From assembly GCF_001447995.1 (NCBI RefSeq), contig NZ_LDPE01000004.1, positions 62,001 through 126,000 on the forward strand: DNA of 64,000 nucleotides, written 5' to 3'. Every line of letters begins with the position of its first letter. Positions within the stretch are counted from its first letter, which is position 1. The notes under the pieces were generated by a model. It saw nothing but the letters and a program-made list of their open reading frames with translations. It ran no database searches and was not told the origin of the DNA. The position numbers were made by a program, and so were the translations under genes. Positions 18,569-27,230 of the stretch are shown piece by piece. This stretch comes from Maribacter dokdonensis DSW-8. GTDB taxonomy: Bacteria; Bacteroidota; Bacteroidia; Flavobacteriales; Flavobacteriaceae.

Positions 18569-19735
18569 TTAGTTGATTTTCTTGATCAAATGATTTGGAA
18601 AATCTTTCGTGTTTTCACAGCATACTTGCTCCATTACCTGTTGTAATTCGGTCTTTAATAATGAAATCGTATGATTTCCTCCTTCATTTCCCAATGCCGC
18701 TACACCGTACATAAAAGAACGACCTAAAAAGGTGAATTCAGCCCCAGAAGCCATTGTTCTGGCAATATCTGGACCAGAGCGTAAGCCGCTATCCATCATA
18801 ACTTTTATTTGGTCGCTATATTTTTCTGCAATTCTAGTCAACGGTCTTATAGTAGATTCCCCTGCATCTAATTGTCTGCCACCGTGGTTGGAAACAATAA
18901 TACCATCAATACCCAGTCGTATGGCTTTTTCGGTATCCATTTCAGAAGCCACGCCTTTAAGTACCAATTTACCTTTCCACATATCGCGGATAGGTTTAAT
19001 TTTTTCCTCGTTTAATCTACCGGTAAAAGTTTGGTCCATGAATTTTCCTAGTTGTTTTAAATCTAGGTTTTTGGGCATATAAGGCTTAAGCGTTTCAAAG
19101 TTGGGCTGACCATGAATTAGGGTTTTCATTGCCCATTCTGGTTTTCCTAAAATTTGTAGAATATTCTTTACGCTCATTTTTGGAGGCATAGCCAATCCAT
19201 TTCTAATATCCCTTGGTCTAAATCCAAAAGTTGGTACATCTGATAAAATAACTAGAACCGGGCATTCTGCCTGTGCAGCTCGGTTGATCATATCATCGCG
19301 TAATCTATTTTCGGTCGGATGATATAATTGAAACCATGCCTGACCTTCGGTAATTTCAGAAATTCTTTCAATACTACTTGTAGAAACCGTACTTAAAACA
19401 AAGGGTACATTGTGCTCAAAAGCGGCCTTAGCTAGAATTTCCGGTGCATTGGGCCACATGAGCCCTTGGAGACCAACTGGTGCTATACCAAAAGGAGCAT
19501 CGTATGTATGCCCAAAAAGTTCGGTTTTCATATCGGATCCCGTATGCTTACTTAAATAGCTGGGCGTTAATTCCACTTTTCTGATATCGCTCGTATTTTT
19601 AATGAGGTTCACATCTTCATTACAACCACCATCCAAATATTCAAAAGCAAATTTTGGAATTTTTTTCTTCGCCTTGTTTCTTAAATCGGTAACTGAAGGG
19701 TATTTGTTGTTAATGGCAATTCTTGCTTTACTCAT
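18569..19735 (-). CDS. lldD: FMN-dependent L-lactate dehydrogenase / alpha-hydroxy-acid oxidase
   Basis: The product has 388 aa, the normal length for the LldD/glycolate oxidase family. The active-site stretch is SNHGGRQLD, with catalytic His284 and Arg287; KGVASEMDTEKA and LGRSFMYG form the FMN phosphate-binding region. The family oxidises L-2-hydroxy acids. As last gene of the L-fucose run, the obvious substrate is the L-lactate released with pyruvate by the upstream FAH-type hydrolase, so it would turn the whole deoxyhexose into two pyruvates. The start overlaps the mutarotase stop by 4 bases. Other hydroxy acids are possible substrates, but the context favours L-lactate. Confidence 0.88.
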   Translation of the reverse strand: MSKARIAINNKYPSVTDLRNKAKKKIPKFAFEYLDGGCNEDVNLIKNTSDIRKVELTPSYLSKHTGSDMKTELFGHTYDAPFGIAPVGLQGLMWPNAPEILAKAAFEHNVPFVLSTVSTSSIERISEITEGQAWFQLYHPTENRLRDDMINRAAQAECPVLVILSDVPTFGFRPRDIRNGLAMPPKMSVKNILQILGKPEWAMKTLIHGQPNFETLKPYMPKNLDLKQLGKFMDQTFTGRLNEEKIKPIRDMWKGKLVLKGVASEMDTEKAIRLGIDGIIVSNHGGRQLDAGESTIRPLTRIAEKYSDQIKVMMDSGLRSGPDIARTMASGAEFTFLGRSFMYGVAALGNEGGNHTISLLKTELQQVMEQVCCENTKDFPNHLIKKIN

Positions 19736-20067
19736 AATTCAAATATTTTGTTCATTAGTCGCCATTTTTCTCCTGGTTTTGAGTTTGGTATAGCTTGTTG
19801 ATACTTCCACATTAAAGTTTCCCATTCTTGCACTTTGACATTTCTTTCATCAGCTTGTTGCTTTTTGTCAAATGAGAATAAGGGGTTGGTTTCCATAATC
19901 ATGAAAAGCCTGTTTTCTACTAGATAAATATCTAAATTTTCAATGTGAGAACCTTTGATACTTTCAATAATTTCTGGCCACACATTTTTATGGTGCTCAA
20001 TATATTCGTTGATCAATGTTTCATCGTTCTTCAAATCTAACGCAAAACAATGTTTTTGATTCTTCAT
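19732..20067 (-). CDS. L-rhamnose/L-fucose mutarotase family protein (copy 1)
   Basis: The product has 111 aa and belongs to the L-rhamnose mutarotase family (PF05336), with short dimeric alpha/beta-barrel subunits. Family features visible are CFALDLK at the start, YxxHHxxVWPEI near 22-32, the ENRLFMIMET strand and WxxLMWxYQ near the end. It interconverts sugar anomers and so supplies the anomer needed by the sugar dehydrogenase. It lies 1 base after fucP and overlaps the lldD start. A paralog (116 aa) stands in the same position of the second cassette at 45342. L-fucose is the expected substrate. Confidence 0.88.
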   Translation of the reverse strand: MKNQKHCFALDLKNDETLINEYIEHHKNVWPEIIESIKGSHIENLDIYLVENRLFMIMETNPLFSFDKKQQADERNVKVQEWETLMWKYQQAIPNSKPGEKWRLMNKIFEL

Positions 20068-20068
20068 G

Positions 20069-21376
20069 CTAATTCTGATAATATTTATGGGTCATTTGTC
20101 CGTAGAAAGCAATAACCACAAAACAGATTAATGGTAATATAAAAGAAAAGTTGACCTCGGATAACCCTAGTATTTCCGTGTCATTGACACCAAATCCGCC
20201 AACATCTATTATTTTACCCTGTAGACCAGGCATTAAGGCACCACCAACGATAGCCATAACAAGACCTGCAGCACCAATTTTAGATTCCTCTTCTTCTAAA
20301 TTTTCTAAGGCAATACCATAAATTGTTGGGAACATTACGGACATGCATAATGATAGTGCTACCAGACAATAAAGCCCTATGGTACCTACTAAGAACATGG
20401 TTCCTAAAGATGCGATAATAGCGGCAATGGCATATAATAGCAGTAATTTTCCAGAGGATATAAACCTTAGAAGATACGTGCCAATTACCCTGCCTACTAA
20501 AAAGAGTATAAAGGCGATAATTTGATAATTTGCGGCGGTTTCACTTTCCATACCAATAGCCTCTGCATATTGGTAAATATAGGTCCAACACATAATCTGT
20601 GCTCCAACATAGAATATTTGGGACACTACACCAAAGACATATTTTTTATTCTTTTTCAACGAATTAAATGTATGGGACAGGCTAGGTATGTTGCCATCAC
20701 CTTTTGATTGTGGCATTTTACTAACGGCGATCAACACCAAAATTGCCAAAATAACCAAGCCTAAGACTACATAGGGATCTCTGATCACCATTAAATCTGA
20801 AGTTCTTATGAGAGATTTTTTTGCTTCGGATAAGGCACTATAATTTTCAACATCGTCAGATTGTAAATTTTTAAGTACAAATTGCTGGGCCACTAAAAGT
20901 CCCAATAACAGACCAATAGGGTTAAAGGCTTGTGCCAAGTTTAATCTTTGGGTCGCGGTTTTAGGGTCGCCCATTGCCAATATATAAGGATTGGCGGTTG
21001 TTTCTAAAAAGGCAAGACCAAATGTTAAAATATATAGACCCAAGCAGAAGAACCAAAATTGTTCTGTTATGGCCGCAGGATAAAAAAGTAATGCGCCTAC
21101 GGCATATAAGGCCAAGCCAATGATAACACCTACTTTATAGGAATATTTGCGAACAAATAACGCTGCCGGTAAGGCCATGCAAAAATAACCACCATAAAAA
21201 GCCATTTGTACCCATGCAGCCTGAGAATTAGATAGCTCCAATACCTTTTTAAATGCTTGTACCATAGGATCCGTAACGGCATTTGCAAAACCCCAAAGAG
21301 CGAATAAAGAAGTTATTAAAATAAATGGTAACAAAGTTTTTCTTGATACAATGGGTGTTTTATCTGTCTTTGACAT
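20069..21376 (-). CDS. fucP: L-fucose:H+ symporter, FucP family (copy 1)
   Basis: The product has 435 aa and about 12 hydrophobic membrane segments; it is a major facilitator superfamily protein of the FucP type that moves L-fucose across the inner membrane with a proton. Landmarks are SLFALWGFANAVTD and FLETTANPYI. The two acidic residues known to be essential in E. coli FucP (Asp46, Glu135) align with Asp36 and Glu125 here, so proton coupling looks intact. It lies between the SDR and mutarotase genes. It complements SusCD, which brings oligosaccharides across the outer membrane. Confidence 0.9.
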   Translation of the reverse strand: MSKTDKTPIVSRKTLLPFILITSLFALWGFANAVTDPMVQAFKKVLELSNSQAAWVQMAFYGGYFCMALPAALFVRKYSYKVGVIIGLALYAVGALLFYPAAITEQFWFFCLGLYILTFGLAFLETTANPYILAMGDPKTATQRLNLAQAFNPIGLLLGLLVAQQFVLKNLQSDDVENYSALSEAKKSLIRTSDLMVIRDPYVVLGLVILAILVLIAVSKMPQSKGDGNIPSLSHTFNSLKKNKKYVFGVVSQIFYVGAQIMCWTYIYQYAEAIGMESETAANYQIIAFILFLVGRVIGTYLLRFISSGKLLLLYAIAAIIASLGTMFLVGTIGLYCLVALSLCMSVMFPTIYGIALENLEEEESKIGAAGLVMAIVGGALMPGLQGKIIDVGGFGVNDTEILGLSEVNFSFILPLICFVVIAFYGQMTHKYYQN

Positions 21377-21426
21377 GGGTGGTGAGTTTTGTTGTTAAGT
21401 TGAAAGGTTAGAAAGCAAAGTCAGCG

Positions 21427-22206
21427 TTATAGGGCGCGGTCCAAATGGCTGTAGCCACCATCTACAAATATGAGTTGACCTGTGGTATGACTGGATTTTT
21501 CAGAAAGTAAGAAAGCGACCATATCTGCAATTTCTTCTGCTGTGGTCATTCTATTTTCTAAAGGAATTTTTTCGGTAATCTTACCAAGTCTTTCTTCTGG
21601 GTTTGGAAATGATTTTATCCAACGATCGTACAACGGTGTATAACATTCGGCAACAATGACTGCATTTACACGAATGGAATAGGGTAGTAGCTCGACCGCC
21701 CATTCTCTTGTAAGTGCATTTCTGCCTCCGTTTGCTGCGGCATAACCAGAAGTGCCACCTTGACCGGTTACCGAGGTTTTAGAGCCGATATTTACTATTG
21801 CTCCCTTGTTTCTTTTAAGTTCAGGCAGCGCATAGTGTGCCATCATGTAATAATGGGTAAGATTTCTGGAAATGGAACGCATAAAATCTTCATGATTACC
21901 ATCTTCTAACCCTACCGAATCATTTACTCCGGCATTATTGACCAAGCCGTCAATTCTACCAAAACGTGCTATACAGCTATCAACGGCCTCTTTACATTTT
22001 TGAGGGTCCGTAAGCTCGGCAAAAGCATACCCTGCTTGTCCGCCTTCTTTTTCTATCTCAGAAATTACCGATACAATATTCGCTTTATTTCTACCTAGAA
22101 TATATGGTATGGCACCTTCTTTTGCTAGGCAAATACTTATACCTCTACCAATTCCAGATGAACCTCCAGATACTATGATAACTTTATTTTTCAGATTTAA
22201 ATCCAT
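21427..22206 (-). CDS. SDR sugar dehydrogenase, likely L-fucose dehydrogenase, with YxxxN active site
   Basis: The product has 259 aa and is a Rossmann-fold short-chain dehydrogenase with SGGSSGIG (13-20) as cofactor loop and NNAG (90-93). Placed between lactonase and FucP, it should oxidise L-fucose to L-fuconolactone. Oddly, the catalytic Tyr155 is followed at +4 by Asn159 (G-Y-A-A-A-N-G-G) instead of the canonical Lys; Ser142 is present. The codon is clearly AAC. The paralog at 47051 keeps Lys160. The protein ends in a conserved GGYSHLDRAL tail, also seen in the paralog, so the gene looks intact. It may use another residue for proton relay. Confidence 0.85.
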   Translation of the reverse strand: MDLNLKNKVIIVSGGSSGIGRGISICLAKEGAIPYILGRNKANIVSVISEIEKEGGQAGYAFAELTDPQKCKEAVDSCIARFGRIDGLVNNAGVNDSVGLEDGNHEDFMRSISRNLTHYYMMAHYALPELKRNKGAIVNIGSKTSVTGQGGTSGYAAANGGRNALTREWAVELLPYSIRVNAVIVAECYTPLYDRWIKSFPNPEERLGKITEKIPLENRMTTAEEIADMVAFLLSEKSSHTTGQLIFVDGGYSHLDRAL

Positions 22207-22234
22207 CGTTGGTAATTTTAATATGATTAATTGA

Positions 22235-23065
22235 TTATGCGTTTAAGTTGTAGAAATCCATAGCGTTCAATCCCATAATTTGTGCTTGTTCTGGAAGCGA
22301 TAGTTGCTGGATGTAAGACGTGATAATGTCTTTGTTTTTGGCATAACTACCCGCCAATAGACAAACAGGCCAATCTGAACCGAACATTATGCGGTTTGTG
22401 CCAAATGCCTCAAATACAACATCGATATACGGAGTGAAATCGGAAGTTTTCCAACTGCTCCAATTTGCTTCGGTACTTAGGCCCGATAGTTTACAATATA
22501 CATTTGGGTTTTTGGCAAGTGCTGTAATAGCAGCTTTCCAATCATTTATTTCACCTAATTTTATAGGTGGTTTGGCAATATGGTCAAGAACAAATTTTTG
22601 ATTTGAAAATTTTGATACCAATTGAGTGCTGTTCTTTAATTGATTAGGGAACACCAAAAGATCGTAGGTTAGATTTAAGGCTGCTAATTCACTAATGCCG
22701 TTCATAAAGGCTTGATTTAAAATGAAGTCTTCCTTTTCAGCTTGTAGAATATGGCGCACACCTTTAAAAAGTTTGTTTTGGGCAAAATATTCCAAACGCT
22801 TTTTCACGTTGTTATCGCATAAATCTACCCAGCCTACGACTCCCTTTATAAAATTATTATGGGTAGCTAAGTTTAATAAAAAGGTCGTCTCGGTTTCGGA
22901 CTGATCTGCTTGTACGGCAATACAACCATCAACATTGTTTTCAGTAAGTATTGGTTTTAAATCACTAGGTAAAAAATCGCGCTGAATAATTTTCATTGCA
23001 TCATTGATCCAACTATCTCTAACCGGGTCATACTTCCAATAATGTTGATGGCTGTCTATGATCAT
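22235..23065 (-). CDS. Amidohydrolase-family lactonase, likely L-fuconolactonase (copy 1)
   Basis: The product has 276 aa and belongs to the amidohydrolase_2 type (PF04909). Visible motifs are DSHQHYWKYDP at residues 3-13, DHIAKPP, CKLSGLSTEA and FGSDWPVC, the usual metal- and carboxylate-binding positions of sugar lactonases. It hydrolyses L-fucono-lactone to L-fuconate in the cytoplasm. Its stop codon region is 28 bases from the SDR gene, and its start overlaps the FAH hydrolase stop by 4 bases. The paralog at 47848 has the same motifs (DAHQHFWQYEP, HIAKPY, FGSDWPVC). Confidence 0.9.
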   Translation of the reverse strand: MIIDSHQHYWKYDPVRDSWINDAMKIIQRDFLPSDLKPILTENNVDGCIAVQADQSETETTFLLNLATHNNFIKGVVGWVDLCDNNVKKRLEYFAQNKLFKGVRHILQAEKEDFILNQAFMNGISELAALNLTYDLLVFPNQLKNSTQLVSKFSNQKFVLDHIAKPPIKLGEINDWKAAITALAKNPNVYCKLSGLSTEANWSSWKTSDFTPYIDVVFEAFGTNRIMFGSDWPVCLLAGSYAKNKDIITSYIQQLSLPEQAQIMGLNAMDFYNLNA

Positions 23066-23919
23066 TTTGTATATGCCTTGGCAACTTGTTTAGAACTACC
23101 TAGTTTTTCAATACCTAATTCAACCACATCACCTGGGTTTAAATATCTTGGAGGATTAAAACCTAAACCTACACCAAAAGGGGTACCTGTAGATATGATA
23201 TCACCCGGTAATAGGGTCATGTATTGGCTAATATAACTGACCAATTTTGGAACATTGAAAACTAAATCTTCGGTATTACTGTTCTGTAATAGTTCTCCAT
23301 TGACCTTTAACCACAAGTCTAAATTATGTGGATCGCTAACTTCTTCTTTGGTAGCTAAAAACGGACCTATAGGTGCAAAGGTGTCACAACTTTTACCTTT
23401 TACCCATTGCCCTTCTTTTTCTAATTGAAATTCCCTTTCACTATAATCATTATGCAATGTGTAACCCGCAACATAATCCATAGCATCGGCTTCTTCCACA
23501 TAGCTTGCTTTTTTACCAATAACCACGGCAAGCTCTACCTCCCAGTCGGTCTTCTTACTATTCTTTGGGATGATAACATCATCATTGGGTCCTACGATAG
23601 CAGAAGTTGCTTTAAAGAACAATACAGGTTCGGTAGGTACTTTCATGCCACTTTCCGCTGCATGTTTGGCATAGTTCAACCCAACGCAAACAATTTTAGA
23701 AGGTTTTTTTAGGGGAGGTCCCAATCTTGTACTCTTATCTATTTTAGGTAAATCATTAGCTTTTTCATCTACCCAAGACTTAAGTCGTGCTAAACCGTCG
23801 TTCTCAAAAAACAGTTCATCATAATCTTCACCAAAACCTGAAGTATCTATCCAATCGCCATTATCAAGAATTACTCCCGGTTTCTCATTTTCAGGTGTTC
23901 CAAATCGTATTAATTTCAT
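23062..23919 (-). CDS. FAH-family hydrolase, 2,4-diketo-3-deoxy-L-fuconate hydrolase
   Basis: The product has 285 aa and belongs to the fumarylacetoacetase fold. The family core is visible: CVGLNYAKHAAE (about 78-89), the metal ligands in DWEVELAVVIG (about 127-137), HNDYSERE and STGTPFGVGLG. Members next to fuconate dehydratase split 2,4-diketo-3-deoxy-L-fuconate into pyruvate and L-lactate. The lldD-like gene at the end of the run supports this reaction. It overlaps the lactonase by 4 bases and lies 10 bases after the SDR stop, so it is within the operon. Activity on other 2,4-diketo acids cannot be excluded. Confidence 0.9.
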   Translation of the reverse strand: MKLIRFGTPENEKPGVILDNGDWIDTSGFGEDYDELFFENDGLARLKSWVDEKANDLPKIDKSTRLGPPLKKPSKIVCVGLNYAKHAAESGMKVPTEPVLFFKATSAIVGPNDDVIIPKNSKKTDWEVELAVVIGKKASYVEEADAMDYVAGYTLHNDYSEREFQLEKEGQWVKGKSCDTFAPIGPFLATKEEVSDPHNLDLWLKVNGELLQNSNTEDLVFNVPKLVSYISQYMTLLPGDIISTGTPFGVGLGFNPPRYLNPGDVVELGIEKLGSSKQVAKAYTK

Positions 23920-23929
23920 TGTATATAAT

Positions 23930-24703
23930 TTATCCGTTAAGTTTTATGAATCCCCCGTCAATAGGGAAATCCGTTCCAGTTATAAAAGAAGCTTCGTCTG
24001 AACAAAGGTAAAGGGCTAGGTCAGCAACTTCTTGAGGTTTGCCCATTCTGCCAATTGGCTGTGTGGCAGAAAGGTTTTTGAACATTTCTTCTTCTTGTCC
24101 CGGGTAATTGGCTTTAATGAACCCGTCAACAAAAGGAGTGTGTATTCTAGCCGGTGAAATACAATTGCAACGAATACCGTCTTTAATATAATCTTTGGCT
24201 ATGGAATAGGTCATGGTCAATATTGCTCCTTTGCTCATAGAATAGGCAAAACGGTCATTTAAACCTACGCTAGAAGCTATAGATGCCATATTAATGATGA
24301 CTCCCCCATGTTTCTTCATAGTGGGAATAAGAGCATACATGCAGTTATACGGGCCTTTAACATTGACATCATAAACGCGATCTAAATCTGTTTCGGCAGT
24401 TTTTTCAATATTACCTACATGGGCTATACCTGCATTATTAATTAAAATATGAATATCATGTTTTGAAGCAATTTCATTGATTACCTCAACTACCTGCTTT
24501 TGATCAACAACATTGCAGTTATATGCTGTAGCTGATCCACCTTGTTCTTTAATTAAGTTTACAGTGTTTTGGGCATGGTCTGCATTTAATTCCAAAATAT
24601 GAACGTTTGCTCCTTGCGCAGCAAAAGTTGTAGAAATTGCTTGACCAATACCACTACCACCACCGGTTATTATAGCGTTTTTACCTTTTAGGTTAAACTT
24701 CAT
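23930..24703 (-). CDS. 2-keto-3-deoxy-L-fuconate dehydrogenase (SDR)
   Basis: The start is the ATG ending at 24703 (MKFNLKGK); a longer frame would run into the preceding dehydratase gene. The product has 257 aa, with cofactor loop TGGGSGIG (13-20), NNAG (89-92), Ser141 and the pair Tyr154-x-x-x-Lys158. The reaction inferred from neighbours is the NAD-dependent oxidation of 2-keto-3-deoxy-L-fuconate at C4 to the 2,4-diketo acid used by the FAH hydrolase. It is only distantly related to the two sugar-dehydrogenase SDRs of this window (no TGQGGTSGYAA block). It lies 11 bases after the dehydratase. Confidence 0.9.
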   Translation of the reverse strand: MKFNLKGKNAIITGGGSGIGQAISTTFAAQGANVHILELNADHAQNTVNLIKEQGGSATAYNCNVVDQKQVVEVINEIASKHDIHILINNAGIAHVGNIEKTAETDLDRVYDVNVKGPYNCMYALIPTMKKHGGVIINMASIASSVGLNDRFAYSMSKGAILTMTYSIAKDYIKDGIRCNCISPARIHTPFVDGFIKANYPGQEEEMFKNLSATQPIGRMGKPQEVADLALYLCSDEASFITGTDFPIDGGFIKLNG

Positions 24704-24714
24704 GTTTCTATCGT

Positions 24715-26037
24715 TTATTTGTTCTGTAATTCTTCTTTCCAAAATGCCCCATCAGGAAAAGTATAGGTGTCCAATGACTCTTCTTTCATGGTAATACTAT
24801 AGCCTGGTAGTTTTGGGGGCATGTATGCTCCGTCCTTAATAACCACAGGGTCATAAAAATGTTCGTGCAAATGATCAACAAATTCTATAATTCTATTTTC
24901 CATACTACCGCTTATAGCTATAAAGTCTATCATGGATAGGTGTTGCACGTACTCACAAAGCCCTACACCACCTGCATGCGGGCAAACAGGGATGTTGAAT
25001 TTAGCGGCCATTAACAATATGGCCAAAATTTCGTTTACGCCACCAACCCTACAGCTATCAATTTGGCAAATGCCAATGGCACCGGCCTGCATTAGTTGCT
25101 TAAAGATTACTCTATTTTGACAATGTTCACCTGTTGCAACTTCAATGGGTTTAACTGCTTTGGCAATTTTAGCATGACCTAAGATATCATCGGGACTAGT
25201 TGGTTCTTCAATCCACCACGGGTTGAATTTTTTAAGCGATTCCATGTTGGTGATCGCTTCGTCAACATCCCATTTTTGGTTGGCATCCATCATGAGTTTT
25301 AGATCGTCTCCAATTTCTTCACGAATAATTGCGGCACGTCTCATATCATCCTTTAGGTCAGAACCAACTTTAATTTTCATATGCTTAAAGCCACTCTCTT
25401 TAGCTTCTTTGCAAAGACGTCTCATTTTATCATCGGAATACCCTAACCAACCTGCCGATGTAGTATATGCAGGGTAGCCTTTGTCTTTCAGAAAAGCAAT
25501 ACGTTCTTGTTTGGTAGCTTCATTTTTACTTAAAAGTTCAAGAGCTTCTTTAGGAGTAATGGCATCCGTAATGTAAGTGAAATCTATACATGAGACCAAT
25601 TCAGCGGGAGTCATATCTGCCAATAATTTCCAAAGCGGTTTCTTCTCTACCTTGGCATATAGATCCCAAACGGCATTTACAATAGCGCCAGTGGCTAAGT
25701 GAATAACCCCTTTTTCAGGACCCAACCATCTCAATTGGCTGTCACCGGTAATCATTTTCCAAAAAGCGCCCATATTCGAGGTAAAGCTTTCCAAAGATTT
25801 ACCAATGACTAAATGAGAAAGAGATGTTATGGCCTGGGTGCAAAGTTCATTACCTCTACCTATAGTAAAAGTTAATCCGTGACCTTCATGGCCATCAGGT
25901 GCATTAGTCTTTAATATAACGTATGCAGCACTATAATCTGGATCAGGATTCATGGCATCTGATCCGTCTAAAGACTTACTTGTAGGAAAGCGAATGTCCC
26001 TAGAGATGACGTCAGTAATTATAATTGAATTTGACAT
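24715..26037 (-). CDS. L-fuconate dehydratase (enolase superfamily)
   Basis: The start is taken as the ATG ending at 26037; an upstream TTG would add six residues. The product has 440 aa. All active-site residues known from Xanthomonas L-fuconate dehydratase are present with a constant offset of three: Lys221 and Lys223 (KIKVG), metal ligands Asp251, Glu277 and Glu304, and His354 (CPHAGGVGLCEY). It removes water from L-fuconate, giving 2-keto-3-deoxy-L-fuconate. This is the strongest functional call in the run and fixes the operon as an L-fucose pathway. The AraC regulator gene ends 87 bases upstream on the same strand. Confidence 0.95.
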   Translation of the reverse strand: MSNSIIITDVISRDIRFPTSKSLDGSDAMNPDPDYSAAYVILKTNAPDGHEGHGLTFTIGRGNELCTQAITSLSHLVIGKSLESFTSNMGAFWKMITGDSQLRWLGPEKGVIHLATGAIVNAVWDLYAKVEKKPLWKLLADMTPAELVSCIDFTYITDAITPKEALELLSKNEATKQERIAFLKDKGYPAYTTSAGWLGYSDDKMRRLCKEAKESGFKHMKIKVGSDLKDDMRRAAIIREEIGDDLKLMMDANQKWDVDEAITNMESLKKFNPWWIEEPTSPDDILGHAKIAKAVKPIEVATGEHCQNRVIFKQLMQAGAIGICQIDSCRVGGVNEILAILLMAAKFNIPVCPHAGGVGLCEYVQHLSMIDFIAISGSMENRIIEFVDHLHEHFYDPVVIKDGAYMPPKLPGYSITMKEESLDTYTFPDGAFWKEELQNK

Positions 26038-26124
26038 TGATTTTGTTTTATTCAAAAATAGGAGAGTAGATGACCTAAAACCACCACATAAAATACCAAA
26101 TCTGATACTTTTTTTGCATTTGGT

Positions 26125-26994
26125 TTAAAAATGTTTTCGATGTTGGCTTAAAAATGAAGAAGGAGATTCGTCTTTTATGATTTTGAACTGACGATTAAAA
26201 TTAGAAATGTTTCCAAATCCACACGCATATGCAATTGATGTAATACTCTCTTTGTTTTCAAGTAGCATTTTGCAAGCAAAGCCAATTCTAATTTCATTCA
26301 AGAATCTGGTAAACGGTTTTCTGTGAATTGTCTTAAAAAATCTACTGAAGGATGATGCGTTCATACTAACCAACAGAGCTACATCTTTAGAGCTTATTTG
26401 GGTATGAAAATTTTGATATACATATTCATAAATAATATTCAACCTTTTATTTTCTGATTTATGAAATGTATTTATAAAACCATTACTTGATAAAAGCGTA
26501 TAGTTTTGCTGTTGCTCTAATTTGCATAATAATTCAATTATTCTCGTAATTTTAAGTGCAGGTTCAAGACTATGTAGATTTATTAATTCATTTTTTATGT
26601 TATCCTTAATATGGTTGAATTTTATTCCCTGTGCCGCTTTCTTCAATAATTGAGCAACAGGTTGCATTTCTGGCAGGGATAAAAATTCTTGACCAACGAA
26701 GTTATCTTTAAAATGAACGGAAACAGCTTGTGCGGTAAGTGAGGAGTTTTTTTCAAAATATACCTCGTCATTTAACCACATATGCGGAACGTTCTTACCT
26801 ATTAAAACAACCTCACCGGCTTCAAATTTTTCTATGCTATCTCCAACAAATCTAGTACCGGTACTTTTAATAATAAATACCAATTCTAGCTCTTCATGAA
26901 AATGCCACACCTTCAAAAAATTCTTGTAATTATTTTGAGATACGGTAATAGAGGTATTGGCAACACTAGAGCGATCTAGCAGATGAAGTTTCAT
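26125..26994 (-). CDS. AraC-family transcriptional regulator with cupin sensor
   Basis: The product has 289 aa. The N-terminal 100 residues form a cupin-like sugar-binding domain (WHFHEELELVFIIKSTGTRFVGD, with HFHEE as pocket motif), and the last 100 residues carry two helix-turn-helix units (SSKDVALLVSMNASSFSRFF and SITSIAYACGFGNISNFNRQF). It lies directly upstream of, and on the same strand as, the L-fucose catabolic run, and divergent from the hybrid two-component gene. It probably senses a cytoplasmic intermediate or free sugar and activates the run from 26037 down; the binding site is not identified. Confidence 0.9.
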   Translation of the reverse strand: MKLHLLDRSSVANTSITVSQNNYKNFLKVWHFHEELELVFIIKSTGTRFVGDSIEKFEAGEVVLIGKNVPHMWLNDEVYFEKNSSLTAQAVSVHFKDNFVGQEFLSLPEMQPVAQLLKKAAQGIKFNHIKDNIKNELINLHSLEPALKITRIIELLCKLEQQQNYTLLSSNGFINTFHKSENKRLNIIYEYVYQNFHTQISSKDVALLVSMNASSFSRFFKTIHRKPFTRFLNEIRIGFACKMLLENKESITSIAYACGFGNISNFNRQFKIIKDESPSSFLSQHRKHF

Positions 26995-27230
26995 ATCATG
27001 TAATTTATTACAAAATACGAACTATTTTAAAATGTATAAAAAATATATGATTTGTAGTGCTTATATTATATAGAGGAATAGGGTTTTATTGAATTTTGAA
27101 GAGGAAAAAGACAAATAAAACCATATCTTCTACATATGAAATCATTTCGTTCATGGTATTATACTAAACTTTATCACTTTTATTGTTCATGAATATTCTC
27201 CCGAAAATAGCTTTTTATAAACATACATTT
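26995..27230. promoter_or_regulatory. Divergent intergenic region between AraC gene and hybrid two-component gene
   Basis: 236 very AT-rich bases separate two regulator genes that point away from each other, so promoters for both must lie here. I see no exact TAnnTTTG box on either strand and no convincing hairpin. Its role is inferred from gene orientation. Confidence 0.5.

Noticed and set aside
24704..24742. Longer N-terminus for the 2-keto-3-deoxy-L-fuconate dehydrogenase
   Set aside because: It would overlap the dehydratase gene and precede the normal SDR start MKFNLKGK; the ATG ending at 24703 fits better.
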